57,687 nt of DNA from Fidelibacterota bacterium. Its GTDB lineage: Bacteria; Fidelibacterota; Marinisomatia; Marinisomatales; TCS55. Position 1 is the first letter of the stretch. Each line of letters opens with the position of its first letter. The notes beneath the pieces were generated by a model. It was not told the DNA's origin, made no database searches, and saw nothing but the letters and a program-made list of their open reading frames with translations. The translations under genes and the position numbers were made by a program. Positions 13,558 to 22,035 of this stretch are shown here, piece after piece. The stretch covers positions 1 to 57,687 of the forward strand of contig SCKN01000010.1 of the NCBI GenBank assembly GCA_004124385.1. The letters run 5' to 3'.

Positions 13558-14058
13558 ATGAAAAAACTGTTTATTCTTGTATTTGCAACATTGTCAGCAC
13601 AGTCAGTTGTGCTTGAAAATTCAGTTATTTCTTCTGGTTTCTCCAACTCGACTCGATTGACATCAACAACTGGGCAACCAGTCGTTGGTTTATACGAAGG
13701 TGATGTTCACATATTAAGTTCTGGGTTTTGGGGTGCTATAACACAGTCTTTACTGAAGACAGACACTGAAATATTTCCAACTGAATTTTCCATATCAGAT
13801 GCCTATCCAAATCCTTTTAATCCAGTTACCGCCATAGATATATCAATTCCAAAAGAGTCTAAAATCACCATTGTGGTTCATGATTTGCTTGGAAGACGAC
13901 TACTTAAAATTGACAAACATTTCCCGAAGGCTGGCAATTATCAATTTATTTGGTCTGGGAAAAATGCAAGTGGTGAAAGTGTTGCCAGCGGGATATATCT
14001 TATTACAATTCAATATGACAACAAAAATATTGTTAAAAAAGTAACATTATTAAAATGA
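13558..14058 (+). CDS. Small secreted protein with T9SS sorting domain
   Basis: A signal peptide (MKKLFILVFATLSAQS) precedes a short passenger of about 60 residues: SVISSGFSNSTRLTSTTGQP ... ILSSGFWG, a pattern seen before sorting domains in FCB secreted proteins. The type IX sorting domain follows from AYPNPFNPVTAIDIS to the end (VTLLK). Its last codons differ from the QTRKMVLLK type used by most other genes here, so it belongs to a different subgroup. It may form a pair with the next gene, 13 bases downstream. Confidence 0.75.
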   Translation: MKKLFILVFATLSAQSVVLENSVISSGFSNSTRLTSTTGQPVVGLYEGDVHILSSGFWGAITQSLLKTDTEIFPTEFSISDAYPNPFNPVTAIDISIPKESKITIVVHDLLGRRLLKIDKHFPKAGNYQFIWSGKNASGESVASGIYLITIQYDNKNIVKKVTLLK

Positions 14059-14071
14059 GGATGAAGTGAAA

Positions 14072-15052
14072 ATGAAAAAGCTAATATTTGCAATTGTTGT
14101 TCTTATTAATATCTCCACCGCTCAACCACCGCAATTTGCTCCACCGACAATATCATTTCAAGGAATCTTGAAAGATACCACAGGTAATTTAATAGCTGAC
14201 GGTACGTATAATATGACCTTTGAAATATGGAGACTTTTTCAAGGTAATCAAGAGATGTTATGGCAGGAAATCAAGGATGTTCAAGTTGTAGACGGATTGG
14301 TAACTACAGTACTTGGTGATGTAGCCCCAATAATTGGTTTTCCGCCACAAGGTGAAAAAGTCTTGAGAATTCAATTGGGTGGTGAAATATTGGGACAGCA
14401 TCCATTTACATCTGTACCGTTTGCTTTATATACGAATACAGCAAGTTTTTCACAGCGTTCGGGTCAGTCAGCGATTTCAGACACAAGTCTATATACCTTG
14501 CAGGTCCCAGGGTCAATAATCTCAAGTTTAGACAGCCTATTTAACCTGACAGATTCTCTATACTCTTTATATGAGTTTAGCGGCGATTCATCTGCTTATG
14601 CTGATACTGCTTCTTTTGCCACAAAAGCAGACACGGCAATTTTCGTACAACAGGCTCAAACTGCATTGATTGCAGATAATACAACACGTTATATAGGTTC
14701 TTTTTCTGGAGTGCCTACACAATATGCCACTACAATATTTGACACGACCTTTTCAGGTAACGTATTAACCGAATATATTCAGGGTTACATTAACTATTTC
14801 ACTTCGCAATGGAATCATAGAATTACAAGTAGCGTTTGGTTTGGAGTTAATGGAAGTGAAGACCAAAATATTTCAATAAAAGGTGGGAATGTTGTATCAG
14901 GTTCTAACGCCGCTATGGCTTTTAATCCCCAATCCATGTTTTTTTTCCCTGTAAAACCTGAATATGGTACTCAGGATTTGAGACTGTACATTACAATAAG
15001 TCACGGAGGTTGGGGAGGTGATTCTGTTAATGGAGTAGTTTGGGGAAAATAA
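14072..15052 (+). CDS. Secreted protein with N-terminal ISFQG domain
   Basis: A signal peptide (MKKLIFAIVVLINISTAQ) is followed by ISFQGILKDTTGNLIADGTY, a domain frequent at the N-terminus of FCB surface proteins, sometimes with tail-fibre-like C-termini. The region 125-210 is rich in Ser, Thr, Ala and Asp (SAYADTASFATKADTA) and could be a trimeric stalk. The last 110 residues are beta-rich. There is no sorting domain. ATG 14072 is preferred over GTG 14066, with GAGGATGAAG upstream. It is likely co-transcribed with the previous gene. Function unknown. Confidence 0.65.
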   Translation: MKKLIFAIVVLINISTAQPPQFAPPTISFQGILKDTTGNLIADGTYNMTFEIWRLFQGNQEMLWQEIKDVQVVDGLVTTVLGDVAPIIGFPPQGEKVLRIQLGGEILGQHPFTSVPFALYTNTASFSQRSGQSAISDTSLYTLQVPGSIISSLDSLFNLTDSLYSLYEFSGDSSAYADTASFATKADTAIFVQQAQTALIADNTTRYIGSFSGVPTQYATTIFDTTFSGNVLTEYIQGYINYFTSQWNHRITSSVWFGVNGSEDQNISIKGGNVVSGSNAAMAFNPQSMFFFPVKPEYGTQDLRLYITISHGGWGGDSVNGVVWGK

Positions 15053-15084
15053 ATGTTTCAAATTTCATTCTATTTATAATCTAT

Positions 15085-15142
15085 CAAGAAGATGGTGCTG
15101 CTGAAATAACATTAAGCCCCGCAGTAGCGGGTTTTTTTGTTT
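15085..15142 (+). pseudogene. Isolated sorting-domain tail plus half boundary
   Basis: AAGATGGTGCTGCTGAAATA, encoding KMVLLK and stop (15089-15109), stands alone without the rest of the domain. It is followed by AAGCCCCGCAGTAGCGGG, T7 and GTTT. The fragment shows a recombination joint inside the last codons of a sorting domain. Confidence 0.7.
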
Positions 15143-15184
15143 CACCACATTTGTGCTTACATTCCACTATGAGGAAAGTATGAA

Positions 15185-15757
15185 ATGAATATATTGATCA
15201 TATTTGCCCACCCAAACCCAAAAAGTTTTTGTGGAGCTCTTAAGGACAGTTTTATTGATGGTGTTAAATCCAATAATCATTCAGTTGAAGTGATAGATCT
15301 CTATAAGGACAAATTTAATCCAGTTTCCTTCGGTGATAACGAAATATCTCCCGAAGTAAAGAACTATCAACAATTAATTAAAAATTCTAACTACCTTGTT
15401 TTTATCTATCCAATATGGTGGTTTAGAGCCCCAGCTATATTGGAAGGATGGTTCGATAGAGTGTTTACCGTAGGATTTGCATTTGATTTCAAAAAGGTTT
15501 TCGGTAATTGGGGTAGACCTATTGGTTTACTGCCTTGTGATAAGGCAATTATCATTAACACGTATGGTTCTCCAGCATTGGCCACAAAGTATTTCTATAT
15601 GAATATTCCTTTTAGGAGACTTAAAAGGGGTGTATTAAAGATGTGTGGTATAAAGTATATAAAAAGATTCAATTGCTGGTCAGTCCCTTTTGTTTCTGAT
15701 CAGAAACGAAAGGCTTATCTAAAAAAGTTATTTAGAATGGGTCAAAAGTTAAGGTGA
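15185..15757 (+). CDS. Flavodoxin-fold NAD(P)H-quinone-oxidoreductase-like protein
   Basis: The 190 residues have the N-terminal FAHPNPKSF phosphate-binding loop for flavin, YPIWWFRAPAILEGWFDRVF (the family's WW-P-x-x-x-x-G-W-x-D-R motif), the AFDF segment and the INTYGSP strand. These identify the MdaB/KefF/NQO1-like family of FMN or FAD quinone reductases, which carry out two-electron reduction in the cytoplasm. The C-terminus is slightly basic. GAGGAAAG precedes the ATG. It stands alone in the array. Confidence 0.8.
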   Translation: MNILIIFAHPNPKSFCGALKDSFIDGVKSNNHSVEVIDLYKDKFNPVSFGDNEISPEVKNYQQLIKNSNYLVFIYPIWWFRAPAILEGWFDRVFTVGFAFDFKKVFGNWGRPIGLLPCDKAIIINTYGSPALATKYFYMNIPFRRLKRGVLKMCGIKYIKRFNCWSVPFVSDQKRKAYLKKLFRMGQKLR

Positions 15758-15774
15758 AGAAGAAAAAGAATATA

Positions 15775-15833
15775 AAATGAAACGCAAAATGTCCCAGTTA
15801 TAAATGAGTTTGAAAGGTTTTTTTGTTTAGGTA
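15775..15833 (+). repeat. Degenerate array boundary
   Basis: It begins AAAATGAAACGCAAAATG (a divergent copy of the MKRLWLK element) and ends with T7, GTTTAGGTAG. No clear hairpin. It is the last copy before cspA. Confidence 0.5.
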
Positions 15834-15890
15834 GTTACCTGTAAAATTGTATATTGAAAGAGAATTCACCAATAAATACAGAAATTATGA

Positions 15891-16028
15891 ATGTCAAATA
15901 GAGGACAAGATCGCAGGAAAACAAAACGACGTAAAGAAAATGCAACTGTGGAACAAGACAAACGCGGTCAAGGAGAACAACGGAGTGGAACCGACCGACG
16001 CAAGGTTTCCGACCGCCATCAAAAATAA
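15891..16028 (+). CDS. Small very basic protein (45 aa)
   Basis: The frame reads MSNRGQDRRKTKRRKENATV, EQDKRGQGEQRSGTDRRKVS, DRHQK. RSGTDRRKxSDRH resembles the Arg-rich linker motif found in several bacterial regulators and small proteins. A longer overlapping frame in another phase has no such character, so this one is favoured. No clear Shine-Dalgarno. It is likely nucleic-acid-binding or disordered. Like the peptides at 1315 and 1786 it is a tiny basic protein within the array. Confidence 0.5.
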   Translation: MSNRGQDRRKTKRRKENATVEQDKRGQGEQRSGTDRRKVSDRHQK

Positions 16029-16114
16029 TTCTTTATCTTATCAATTAATATTTAAATTACAACACACTATGCTAGCTTATAGCTGCATAATACTTTAACT
16101 AACAAGAGGGAATC

Positions 16115-16312
16115 ATGCAAGAAGGAAAAGTAAAGTTCTTTAATCAAAATAAGAATTACGGTTTTATTGCCGGAGACGATGGTAAAGATTATTTTGTTCA
16201 TTCCAGTGGTATTGCAGAAGGTATATATATCAAGGAAGGTGACAAAGTTTCATTTGAAGTCGTAGATGGAGAAAAAGGACCCAAAGCTGAAAAAGTTGAA
16301 ATTATAGATTAA
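16115..16312 (+). CDS. cspA: Cold-shock domain protein
   Basis: This is a single 65-residue cold-shock domain: GKVKFFNQNKNYGFI with RNP1 (KNYGFI, 13-18) and RNP2 (YFVHS, 26-30), ending GPKAEKVEII. It binds single-stranded RNA/DNA and acts as an RNA chaperone. GAGGGAATC before the ATG is a strong ribosome binding site. It is followed by a terminator at 16338, so it is a single-gene unit. It marks the end of the repeat-rich array. Confidence 0.93.
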   Translation: MQEGKVKFFNQNKNYGFIAGDDGKDYFVHSSGIAEGIYIKEGDKVSFEVVDGEKGPKAEKVEIID

Positions 16313-16337
16313 TTTTTTCCACATTTTACAGTTTGAG

Positions 16338-16378
16338 AAATAAGCCTTATCTGGAATAAACGGATAGGGCTTATTTTT
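16338..16378 (+). terminator. Rho-independent terminator after cspA
   Basis: AATAAGCCTTATC pairs with GATAGGGCTTATT around TGGAATAAACG, followed by seven T. Confidence 0.85.
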
Positions 16379-16472
16379 TTATAAACTATTCGTCTATTCA
16401 TCGAACAATTTGAAATAATCGAATCAGTGTCTATATTCCTATAGCATATAAAATACTTAAAGAGAGTTCTGT

Positions 16473-17753
16473 ATGAGAAAACCAAAACTACTTAAAATAT
16501 TCTTCCTTTCGTACACTCTTATTTCATTTCTTCATTCCCAAAACATCATCGATTCCTATTTAGATAGCGACATTACAACTACACTCATGGGTATATACGC
16601 AGATGGATTAAGAACACCCAGGGATTTGGATTTTCATAAAGATGCCGCCAGGCAAAATGAACTTTGGGTTATCAATGAAAATAATACAGGTGGTCGTAAT
16701 CACGGCGGCAGTACAGTAACATATTATAACGCAGGGCTGGATAATCAGTTAGCTGAATATCGTAAAGATTCATGGTCCGGCCATTTTATGCATACAGCCA
16801 GCGCCATCGCTATCAGTGAAAATGGTACATTTGCAAATGCGTTAGATGTTCAAGATGCAAATAATAGCGGGGGCTATTTTACGGGGTGTACATTGTGGGA
16901 TTCCGATACATCTGTCTATGCACGAGTTCATCAAAATGATTCGTGGCTTGGAAGCCATATTGATATGATTCACCAAAGTCCATACAGTGAAGGAATTGCC
17001 AGTGCAGGAGGGAATACGTATTGGTTATTTGATGGTTATCATAATTCTATCGTTAAATATGATTTTGGAGTTCCTCATCAACAGGGTGGTGATGACCATT
17101 CCGATGGACGCGTATGGCGCCATGATGATTTAGCTGTTAATCGGCAACCGGGTTTGTCAAGCCATTTGGAAATTGATCCGGTTTCTGGTTGGTTATACAT
17201 TGCAGACACAGGTAATCAACGCATTCTTCGTATGGATCCGAATTCGGGATCCATTGCACAAAATCTTAATCCCTATGGTGAAACATTGCAGGGATATTGG
17301 CGCATGTCCGGAACGGATTGGAATGTTGTGGCTGATTCAGACCTGACTTATCCCACAGGACTCGATATTTATGAAGACAGACTGTTGATTAGTGATTATG
17401 CTAATGGAGATATTATTATCTATGATATTTCTCAGGATCCTGTGGTTGAATTAGGAAGAATTGAGACGGGACTGAATAATGAAATCATGGGCTTGAAAGT
17501 GAGTCCGGAAGGAGATATTTGGTACGTCTGTTCCAATGCCAATGAACTCTATCAGATAACGGTTTCGGTCATTATGTTGGGGGATGTGAATGGTGACGGT
17601 ATTTATACCATAATGGATGTGGTGCTTTGTGCGCAATATATTATGGGATTATCAGAGATGGATGACGATGAATTATTTCGAAGTGATGCAAACTCTGACG
17701 GGGTAATAGACGTTCTTGATGTTTTACTCATAGTGGACTTGGTAATTGATTAA
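16473..17753 (+). CDS. Secreted NHL-type propeller with C-terminal dockerin-like domain
   Basis: A signal peptide (LISFLHSQ) precedes a six-bladed-propeller-like region (residues 25-365) with NHL features: LRTPRDLDFH, PVSGWLYIADTGNQRILRMD and YPTGLDIYEDRLLISDYANG. The last 60 residues have two calcium-loop repeats typical of type I dockerins: GDVNGDGIYTIMDVVLCAQY and SDANSDGVIDVLDVLLIVDL. No cohesin is present in the window, so the dockerin may serve as a stability or surface-attachment module. AAAGAGAG precedes the ATG. Substrate unknown. Confidence 0.75.
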   Translation: MRKPKLLKIFFLSYTLISFLHSQNIIDSYLDSDITTTLMGIYADGLRTPRDLDFHKDAARQNELWVINENNTGGRNHGGSTVTYYNAGLDNQLAEYRKDSWSGHFMHTASAIAISENGTFANALDVQDANNSGGYFTGCTLWDSDTSVYARVHQNDSWLGSHIDMIHQSPYSEGIASAGGNTYWLFDGYHNSIVKYDFGVPHQQGGDDHSDGRVWRHDDLAVNRQPGLSSHLEIDPVSGWLYIADTGNQRILRMDPNSGSIAQNLNPYGETLQGYWRMSGTDWNVVADSDLTYPTGLDIYEDRLLISDYANGDIIIYDISQDPVVELGRIETGLNNEIMGLKVSPEGDIWYVCSNANELYQITVSVIMLGDVNGDGIYTIMDVVLCAQYIMGLSEMDDDELFRSDANSDGVIDVLDVLLIVDLVID

Positions 17754-17780
17754 TGTTAAACGTTTAAAGGAATAAATAAA

Positions 17781-18038
17781 ATGAAAGAACAGGAAATTGG
17801 CTATATTTCTAATTATTTTAAGAATATTAAAGTAGCTATCATTGAATTGACAAAAGGATCCTTGGAAACGGGCGATACGGTTCATTTCAAAGGCAACACC
17901 ACTGATTTTAAAGTCACTGTTGATTCGATGCAGATCGAACATGAACAGGTTGAAAAAGTGAAGAAGAACGATAGCTTAGGTCTTAAAGTAAGCGAAAAAG
18001 TGCGCAAGAGTGATAAGGTATTTAAAGTTATTGATTAA
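17781..18038 (+). CDS. Small EF-Tu domain-2-like protein
   Basis: The 85 residues fold-match the beta-barrel domain II of translation GTPases: IGYISNYFKNIKVAIIELTK, GSLETGDTVHFKG, the QIEHEQVEKVKKND segment and a final KVFKVID. Such stand-alone domains exist in bacteria and archaea without the GTPase part; their role is unknown. AAAGGA precedes the ATG. Its stop overlaps the ATG of the next gene (TAATG), which suggests translational coupling with a membrane methyltransferase. Confidence 0.75.
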   Translation: MKEQEIGYISNYFKNIKVAIIELTKGSLETGDTVHFKGNTTDFKVTVDSMQIEHEQVEKVKKNDSLGLKVSEKVRKSDKVFKVID

Positions 18039-18532
18039 TGATTGATTTCTTGCTGATCCATTTCAGCATCTTATTTTACGTTTTAGCGCTTAATCTCATA
18101 GCACTAGTACTTACACTCTGCTTAAAAAATGTGCAGGTCTGGCCTCCACCCAGTAAGCGTTCCTGGCAATTTTGGTTCACGTGGATCTCAGTACTGGGCA
18201 TTCTAGATCAAGGTACATTAGGCTTGAATCATTATCCAAGATTCATCATTGCCGGTATATTGATTTTAATTTCAGTACCTATCGGTTTGTCTGCGATTCA
18301 CCAATTGAGTTTTAAGCAAACATTGGGCCTCGGAGGTAAATTCATAACAACCGGTATTTATAGATATACACGCAATCCGCAGTATGTAACCCATATTTTA
18401 TTAATTGCTGCTGTTGTCCTGGTTGCCAATTCAGCATTGGCACTGCGGGTTGGGATTACATATGCACTCTGGTTTATGCTGGCCCCCTTTAGTGAAGAAA
18501 CATGGCTCATAAAGCAGATAATGACGGGGTAA
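18038..18532 (+). CDS. ICMT/PEMT-family membrane protein, short C-terminus
   Basis: The 164 residues have four to five hydrophobic segments and the family motif GGKFITTGIYRYTRNPQYVT, then FSEETWL. Members normally continue with a Glu-rich YxxY-x-x-VPRF tail after EExWL; here the frame stops 10 residues later, so the SAM site may be incomplete. The ATG is coupled to the upstream stop. It overlaps the start of the next methyltransferase-like gene by 31 bases in another frame. Substrate unknown. Confidence 0.65.
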   Translation: MIDFLLIHFSILFYVLALNLIALVLTLCLKNVQVWPPPSKRSWQFWFTWISVLGILDQGTLGLNHYPRFIIAGILILISVPIGLSAIHQLSFKQTLGLGGKFITTGIYRYTRNPQYVTHILLIAAVVLVANSALALRVGITYALWFMLAPFSEETWLIKQIMTG

Positions 18533-18970
18533 TAACTATCCCGCCGTTTATTTTTATTATTGGCCTGTTTACAGGCCATTTAACACACTATTTTTATCCC
18601 ATGAATTTTCTACCGGAATCCTGGTCAATTTGGATCGGTGTTCCGTTAATGATGGTTTCCTTTCCCCATAGCGATTTTGGCTTTTAAGTCTTTTAAAAAG
18701 GCAGAGACAGGTCCAGATGTGCGCACTCCCACCACAGTGATTGTATCTGTTGGAGTGTATCGTTTGACGCGCAATCCAATGTATTTTTCGTTGGCAATTC
18801 TCTATCTGGGAATTACCTGTTGGGTGAATTCCATATGGTGTTTATTACTCCTGTTCCCTGTGCTGATTGTTGTGAATGAGGGTGTTATCAAACGGGAAGA
18901 AAAATATTTAGAGAAGAAATTTGGCGATGAATACCTGAAGTACAAGTCTACAGTGCGGCGCTGGATTTAG
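18502..18970 (+). pseudogene. ICMT-like methyltransferase gene with a frameshift
   Basis: ATG 18502 opens HKADNDGVITIPPFIFIIGL and three hydrophobic stretches, but the frame runs into a stop after SFPHSDFGF (18687). Removing one C from the CCCC run at 18664-18667 gives SFPIAILAFKSFKKAETGP and continues to GVYRLTRNPMYFSLAILYLG, EEKYLEKKFGDEYLKYKSTV and RRWI, the complete family C-terminus. Either the gene is freshly broken or the homopolymer is a sequencing error. With the fix it would be about 155 residues. Confidence 0.75.
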
Positions 18971-19107
18971 ATTAAATCGATAGTTGTCATCCGTGTAGTA
19001 AATCTCTATTATCTTTGTAAAATCAGGTAGAGGGGGAGGGTACAAATTTCTTGTTACTTAATTGATTAATTTTTACATTTATCCACTAGAACGTGGAATT
19101 ATATCCA

Positions 19108-20784
19108 ATGAAAAAAAAATATCTTGTTGAACTCAATAAAAAGATAGTTAAACTCGCATTTGTTTTCATTGTATCAATTGCGTTTATTTTACCATCATTT
19201 TTATTGCTTTCAAAGCTGGAAGCAATCCCCGCCTTTGCCCGCAAGCACGGCAAGCCCTGCCAAACCTGTCACGTATCTGAACCCAAACTCAATGCCTTCG
19301 GAGAACTGTTTCGAGCCAATGGCTACCAGCTTCCCGGTACTATAGAAGATACACCACCTTGGTCCATGCGCCGCATCGTCATGGCAGTTATGCTCCATGA
19401 AATGGCTGTAGACCGCATCATCGAAAGCAATATGCGTGCTATACCGCCGCCGGGTTTACCCGCCGGTGGAGAATACCATGTGCGCTCTTTCCGTGATGCC
19501 GGGGGCCACATATGGTTTGGAGGTACCTTTGGCAATAAACTTTCCTTTATGACATCATTGGGTATCGAACAAGAATTCAGTGTAAAATCCGGAAGGTTTA
19601 GTTCTGAATCACATGCCCACTGGGATTTTGCCTTTTTCCAATATAACAACATTTTCAATTCTCGAACAGGAGTGGCGAATATCAAGTTTGGTTCTTTTGA
19701 ACTGGAATTGCCCTATTCTGAATTACGCCGCTTGAGTTCCGCTTTGGCGCCCTATGAAGTCTATCGCATCAAAGGAGTGAAGGGATCCTTCCGTTTGGAT
19801 GCACCCCAGGTTGGAGTGTCCTTTAATGGATTGAAAATGTTTGGCGTAAACTCACTGCGCTATGAAGTGGCTGTGGTAAACGGTACTAATGGCAATTTTG
19901 ATACAAATGTAGAGGTTGACTATTATACCCGGTTAGCATATTCTCGACTCTTTGATGGCGTGGTTAAACAGATCAGGATCGGCGGGCTATATTATATGGG
20001 TGCCCAAAATTTACGGGATTTGTCCGGCAACCCCTATCCCACTGCAGCAATTCTTGATTACTGGAATGATGAGTTTGGAATCAATGTTCATATAAATCAG
20101 GACTTAAGCAAATTTTACCGCTGGGGTATTGATATGTCCCTGGATTTGGAATTGTTCGGTTTTCCTATCAACCTCTATTCCCAATATCTTGTGGGCCACG
20201 ATGATGATATCGATATGACAAACTTGAATTTGCCTTATTTTGGCGCAGGCGGCAGCGGTGGCGGGCATGGAGATCATCTGAAAAGTTTAAGCGAGGATCC
20301 AGTTTGGCTGGTCAGGCCCTTTGATTATAGTGGTGGTTTTATTGGTACTGACATTGTTGTTATACCCACGAGTCTATATTTAATAGCCAGGTATGATTGG
20401 GTTGACCTGCAGAATCAATGGGCTGATCCTGTGAATGGCAAAGAGGTACGCGCTGATCAATCAGCTTCCTGGGAGTATGGTGAGGATAATGACGGCAATC
20501 CTACATATCTGGATTTTGGCGATCCCATGCCCCGGGGAATGACCGGTAATGAGGAGGCAGATCCGGATAAAGGCCAGAATGCTTATAATAGAATGACGTT
20601 CGGTGTCCGCTATCATTTAACCCAGCCGCTGACACTCATCTATGAATTTGCATCACAGGATAATCTTTTTGGCTTTCCTGAACCGGGTTCCAATATGTAC
20701 AACCCGGACTGGGTTGCCGGCATGGGCAGAACGGTCAACGTGGATTCCCATTGGCATATGTTTATGGTTATGTTTGCCTTTTGA
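19108..20784 (+). CDS. Outer-membrane beta-barrel with one c-type heme motif
   Basis: ATG 19108 is preferred over GTG 19093. A long N-terminal hydrophobic segment is followed by FARKHGKPCQTCHVSEPKLN with one CxxCH (51-55 from this start), NAFGELFRANGYQLPG, and then about 450 residues of alternating strands ending in F (MVMFAF), typical of an outer-membrane porin. The heme-porin fusion would place a cytochrome at the periplasmic mouth of the barrel. A His/Gly-rich loop (GGSGGGHGDH) lies near residue 390. It is the first gene of the respiratory cluster. Function inferred: electron or solute conduit across the outer membrane. Confidence 0.75.
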   Translation: MKKKYLVELNKKIVKLAFVFIVSIAFILPSFLLLSKLEAIPAFARKHGKPCQTCHVSEPKLNAFGELFRANGYQLPGTIEDTPPWSMRRIVMAVMLHEMAVDRIIESNMRAIPPPGLPAGGEYHVRSFRDAGGHIWFGGTFGNKLSFMTSLGIEQEFSVKSGRFSSESHAHWDFAFFQYNNIFNSRTGVANIKFGSFELELPYSELRRLSSALAPYEVYRIKGVKGSFRLDAPQVGVSFNGLKMFGVNSLRYEVAVVNGTNGNFDTNVEVDYYTRLAYSRLFDGVVKQIRIGGLYYMGAQNLRDLSGNPYPTAAILDYWNDEFGINVHINQDLSKFYRWGIDMSLDLELFGFPINLYSQYLVGHDDDIDMTNLNLPYFGAGGSGGGHGDHLKSLSEDPVWLVRPFDYSGGFIGTDIVVIPTSLYLIARYDWVDLQNQWADPVNGKEVRADQSASWEYGEDNDGNPTYLDFGDPMPRGMTGNEEADPDKGQNAYNRMTFGVRYHLTQPLTLIYEFASQDNLFGFPEPGSNMYNPDWVAGMGRTVNVDSHWHMFMVMFAF

Positions 20785-20795
20785 GGATTATGATT

Positions 20796-21536
20796 ATGAT
20801 TAAAAAAAGATTCATTTTATTATTTTTTGTATCCTCTTTCCTGTTAAGCCAGGATGATGATTTACTGGTTATAGGCAAAAAAGTGTATACGGAAAGTTGT
20901 GCTGTGTGTCATGGCTTATCAGGAAAAGGTGACGGTGTTGTAGCCGGTAACCTGGAAGTCAAACCGCGCAACTTTACCGATGGTAAGTTCAAAGTCCGTT
21001 CAACCCGATCCGGACAGGTTCCCCTGGATGAAGATTTATACCGCATATTGAGCCGTGGCATGGGCCACGACAATGCCATGCCCACTTGGTCCCATTTACC
21101 CCCGAACAGCAAACATGCTGTCATTGAATATATAAAAACATTTGCACCCAAAAAGTTTTCACGTCAGCATAGGGCAAAAGTGGTTCCTATGTCGCCCCGC
21201 AAAGCAAATACACGAGAAAGTATTGCTGCCGGCAAACAATGGTATTTAGATATTGAATGTGCAAAATGCCACGGCATGAACGGACACGCTGACGGCCCCA
21301 GTACAAAAACATTGAAGGACTCCTGGGGCAATAAAATTGTACCTCCGGATTTGTCCAAGCCCTGGCTGTTTATCGGCGGATCAGAGGCAGAAGATATCTA
21401 CCGTACTTTATCAACGGGTTTAACCGGCAGCGCCATGCCGGCATTAGAAGGAACTTTAAATGAAGATCAAACCTGGGACCTGGTAAATTTTTTAATGCAT
21501 GAATTTATTGACCCCGGGAACTACGCACCGCGTTAA
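20796..21536 (+). CDS. Periplasmic diheme cytochrome c
   Basis: A signal peptide (MIKKRFILLFFVSSFLLSQ) is followed by two cytochrome c domains: heme 1 CAVCH (C35, C38, H39) with M95 (AMPTW) as likely ligand, and heme 2 CAKCH (C155, C158, H159) with M214 (SAMPALEG). GAGGA eight bases upstream selects ATG 20796 over ATG 20790. It probably shuttles electrons to the oxidase encoded downstream. It lies 11 bases after the heme-porin gene and in one operon with it. Confidence 0.88.
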   Translation: MIKKRFILLFFVSSFLLSQDDDLLVIGKKVYTESCAVCHGLSGKGDGVVAGNLEVKPRNFTDGKFKVRSTRSGQVPLDEDLYRILSRGMGHDNAMPTWSHLPPNSKHAVIEYIKTFAPKKFSRQHRAKVVPMSPRKANTRESIAAGKQWYLDIECAKCHGMNGHADGPSTKTLKDSWGNKIVPPDLSKPWLFIGGSEAEDIYRTLSTGLTGSAMPALEGTLNEDQTWDLVNFLMHEFIDPGNYAPR

Positions 21537-21554
21537 CTAAAAGGAGTGAGAGTT

Positions 21555-22031
21555 ATGAAACTAATATCAAAACTAACTGCATTAATAATCATCGCCAGTT
21601 TTATCTTTTTGTCCTGTGAAGATGAAAAAGAAGAAGCTATTTCGGCATCAATCCATGCAGAAGTACATTTCATGAATTATGTTGCTGGAAGTGATGCGAC
21701 TATGATGATGACGTATCTCTGGGAAGGCAGTGATTGGACGACAGCCAAAGCAGCCGGAACTGTAGCCAACGCTATGTTCTCGGTATCTGTATCTGATACA
21801 TTAACTACAATGTCCGAAGCTGAGTTCGAAAACCTGCCGGCAGGTACATATTATATGGGCGTTTTTGAAACAAGCAGCATGTCTTTCGATGAAAACGATA
21901 CTGCTTTGAGAAGTTCCGGTTATTATAATACTTCAGAAAACGGCAACAACCATATGATGACTCCCACAGGAATAGAAGTGGCCGAATCCAAAGATTATCA
22001 TCTGGAAACAATGATGATCATGGGTATGTAA
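21555..22031 (+). CDS. Lipoprotein of the respiratory cluster, unknown function
   Basis: AAGGAG eight bases before ATG 21555 decides the start. Lipobox FLSC is followed by an acidic stretch (EDEKEEA). The mature domain of about 130 residues is rich in Met and Thr (DATMMMTYLWEGSDWTTAKA; final HLETMMIMGM) and has a transthyretin-like beta pattern (ENLPAGTYYMGVFE). The clustered Met pairs could bind copper, which would suit a position between cytochromes and a cupredoxin, but this is inference. No family recognised. Confidence 0.6.
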   Translation: MKLISKLTALIIIASFIFLSCEDEKEEAISASIHAEVHFMNYVAGSDATMMMTYLWEGSDWTTAKAAGTVANAMFSVSVSDTLTTMSEAEFENLPAGTYYMGVFETSSMSFDENDTALRSSGYYNTSENGNNHMMTPTGIEVAESKDYHLETMMIMGM

Positions 22032-22035
22032 TCGA

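Noticed and set aside
475-15835. Classical integron with attC sites
   Set aside because: The boundaries lack paired RYYYAAC and GTTRRRY ends and no IntI-like gene is present; GTTTGTG does not fit the attC core.
15847-16098. 83-codon frame over the 15891 gene
   Set aside because: Its composition is implausible. The other frame gives a coherent basic protein with the RSGTDRRK motif.
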